A DNA stretch of 64,000 nt. It comes from Verrucomicrobiales bacterium. GTDB taxonomy: Bacteria; Verrucomicrobiota; Verrucomicrobiia; Limisphaerales; J093. How positions within the stretch are numbered: the stretch's first letter is position 1; each line of letters starts with the position of its first letter. Below are positions 63,902 to 64,000 of the stretch, piece after piece. The notes beneath the pieces were generated by a model. That model saw nothing but the letters and a program-made list of their open reading frames with translations. It had not been told where the DNA came from and did no database searches. Where the stretch lies: the NCBI GenBank assembly GCA_024233215.1, contig JACKPW010000026.1:9112-73111 (forward strand), written 5' to 3'. The position numbers were made by a program, and so were the translations under genes.

Positions 63902-64000
63902 TGGCTGAGCTGTTCCGTGGATCCCAACGTATGGCAAGGTGTCCGGCAGAAAGGAAGTAGCGCTTTTGGCGGCGACAGACAACCCGAAAGCCGGAGCACT

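Overview
This window looks like a chromosomal segment from a high-GC member of the PVC superphylum, most likely a Verrucomicrobiota bacterium (an inference). The pointers are a PVC-type CxxCH cytochrome with HEAT repeats, a CehA/McbA-type metallohydrolase, very large secreted proteins with lamin-tail, CotH and Ig-like domains, and several dispersed palindromic repeats. No rRNA or tRNA gene was seen.

Layout. 0-6.6 kb: the 3' part of a cytochrome/HEAT gene, a ceramidase-like hydrolase, a CehA/McbA-like hydrolase whose 3' end is made of a REP-like palindrome, and an ADP-ribosylglycohydrolase. 6.5-10.8 kb: a scarred accessory zone with two nucleotidyltransferase remnants, an intact nucleotidyltransferase plus small partner, and an IS110-family element inserted in a dispersed palindrome. 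10.9-19.1 kb (minus strand): a bacterial RNA-repair cluster with the RlaP-like nucleotidyltransferase, the three-domain Pnkp kinase-phosphatase-ligase and the Hen1 2'-O-methyltransferase. Interleaved with them are an AAA/DUF4143 ATPase, a YdjM-like membrane hydrolase and a HEAT-repeat protein. 19.3-23.2 kb: an ABC transporter whose permease is broken by an IS66-family insertion with an 8-bp target duplication. 23.3-27.7 kb: CorA, a PAS histidine kinase, a 151-bp tandem repeat array and a sugar-phosphate isomerase-like protein. 28.1-28.8 kb: a VapBC toxin-antitoxin pair. 29.1-49.9 kb: secreted and surface proteins on either side of a MoxR/DUF58/transglutaminase operon.

49.9-64 kb (minus strand) is the most interesting part: a long defence-type operon. 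A DUF499 ATPase, a DUF1156 adenine methyltransferase and a PLD-SNF2 helicase resemble the helicase-methylase-ATPase (Hma) style of antiviral system. Between them lie a TIGR04255 protein, three uncharacterised proteins, an orphan DarG-like macrodomain, and an Xre/RES toxin-antitoxin pair with its own strong promoter. Most neighbours overlap by 4 bp (ATGA or GTGA), which argues that they are expressed together. A 1.3-kb stretch covering the methylase 3' end and the macrodomain holds about ten single- or double-base frameshifts but no in-frame stops. That looks more like local sequence error than decay.

The two loci share a theme: one repairs broken RNA, while the other pairs DNA modification and a helicase with NAD+/ADP-ribose chemistry. 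The intact and broken nucleotidyltransferases around 6.5-11.9 kb suggest that the accessory zone has been repeatedly rearranged.
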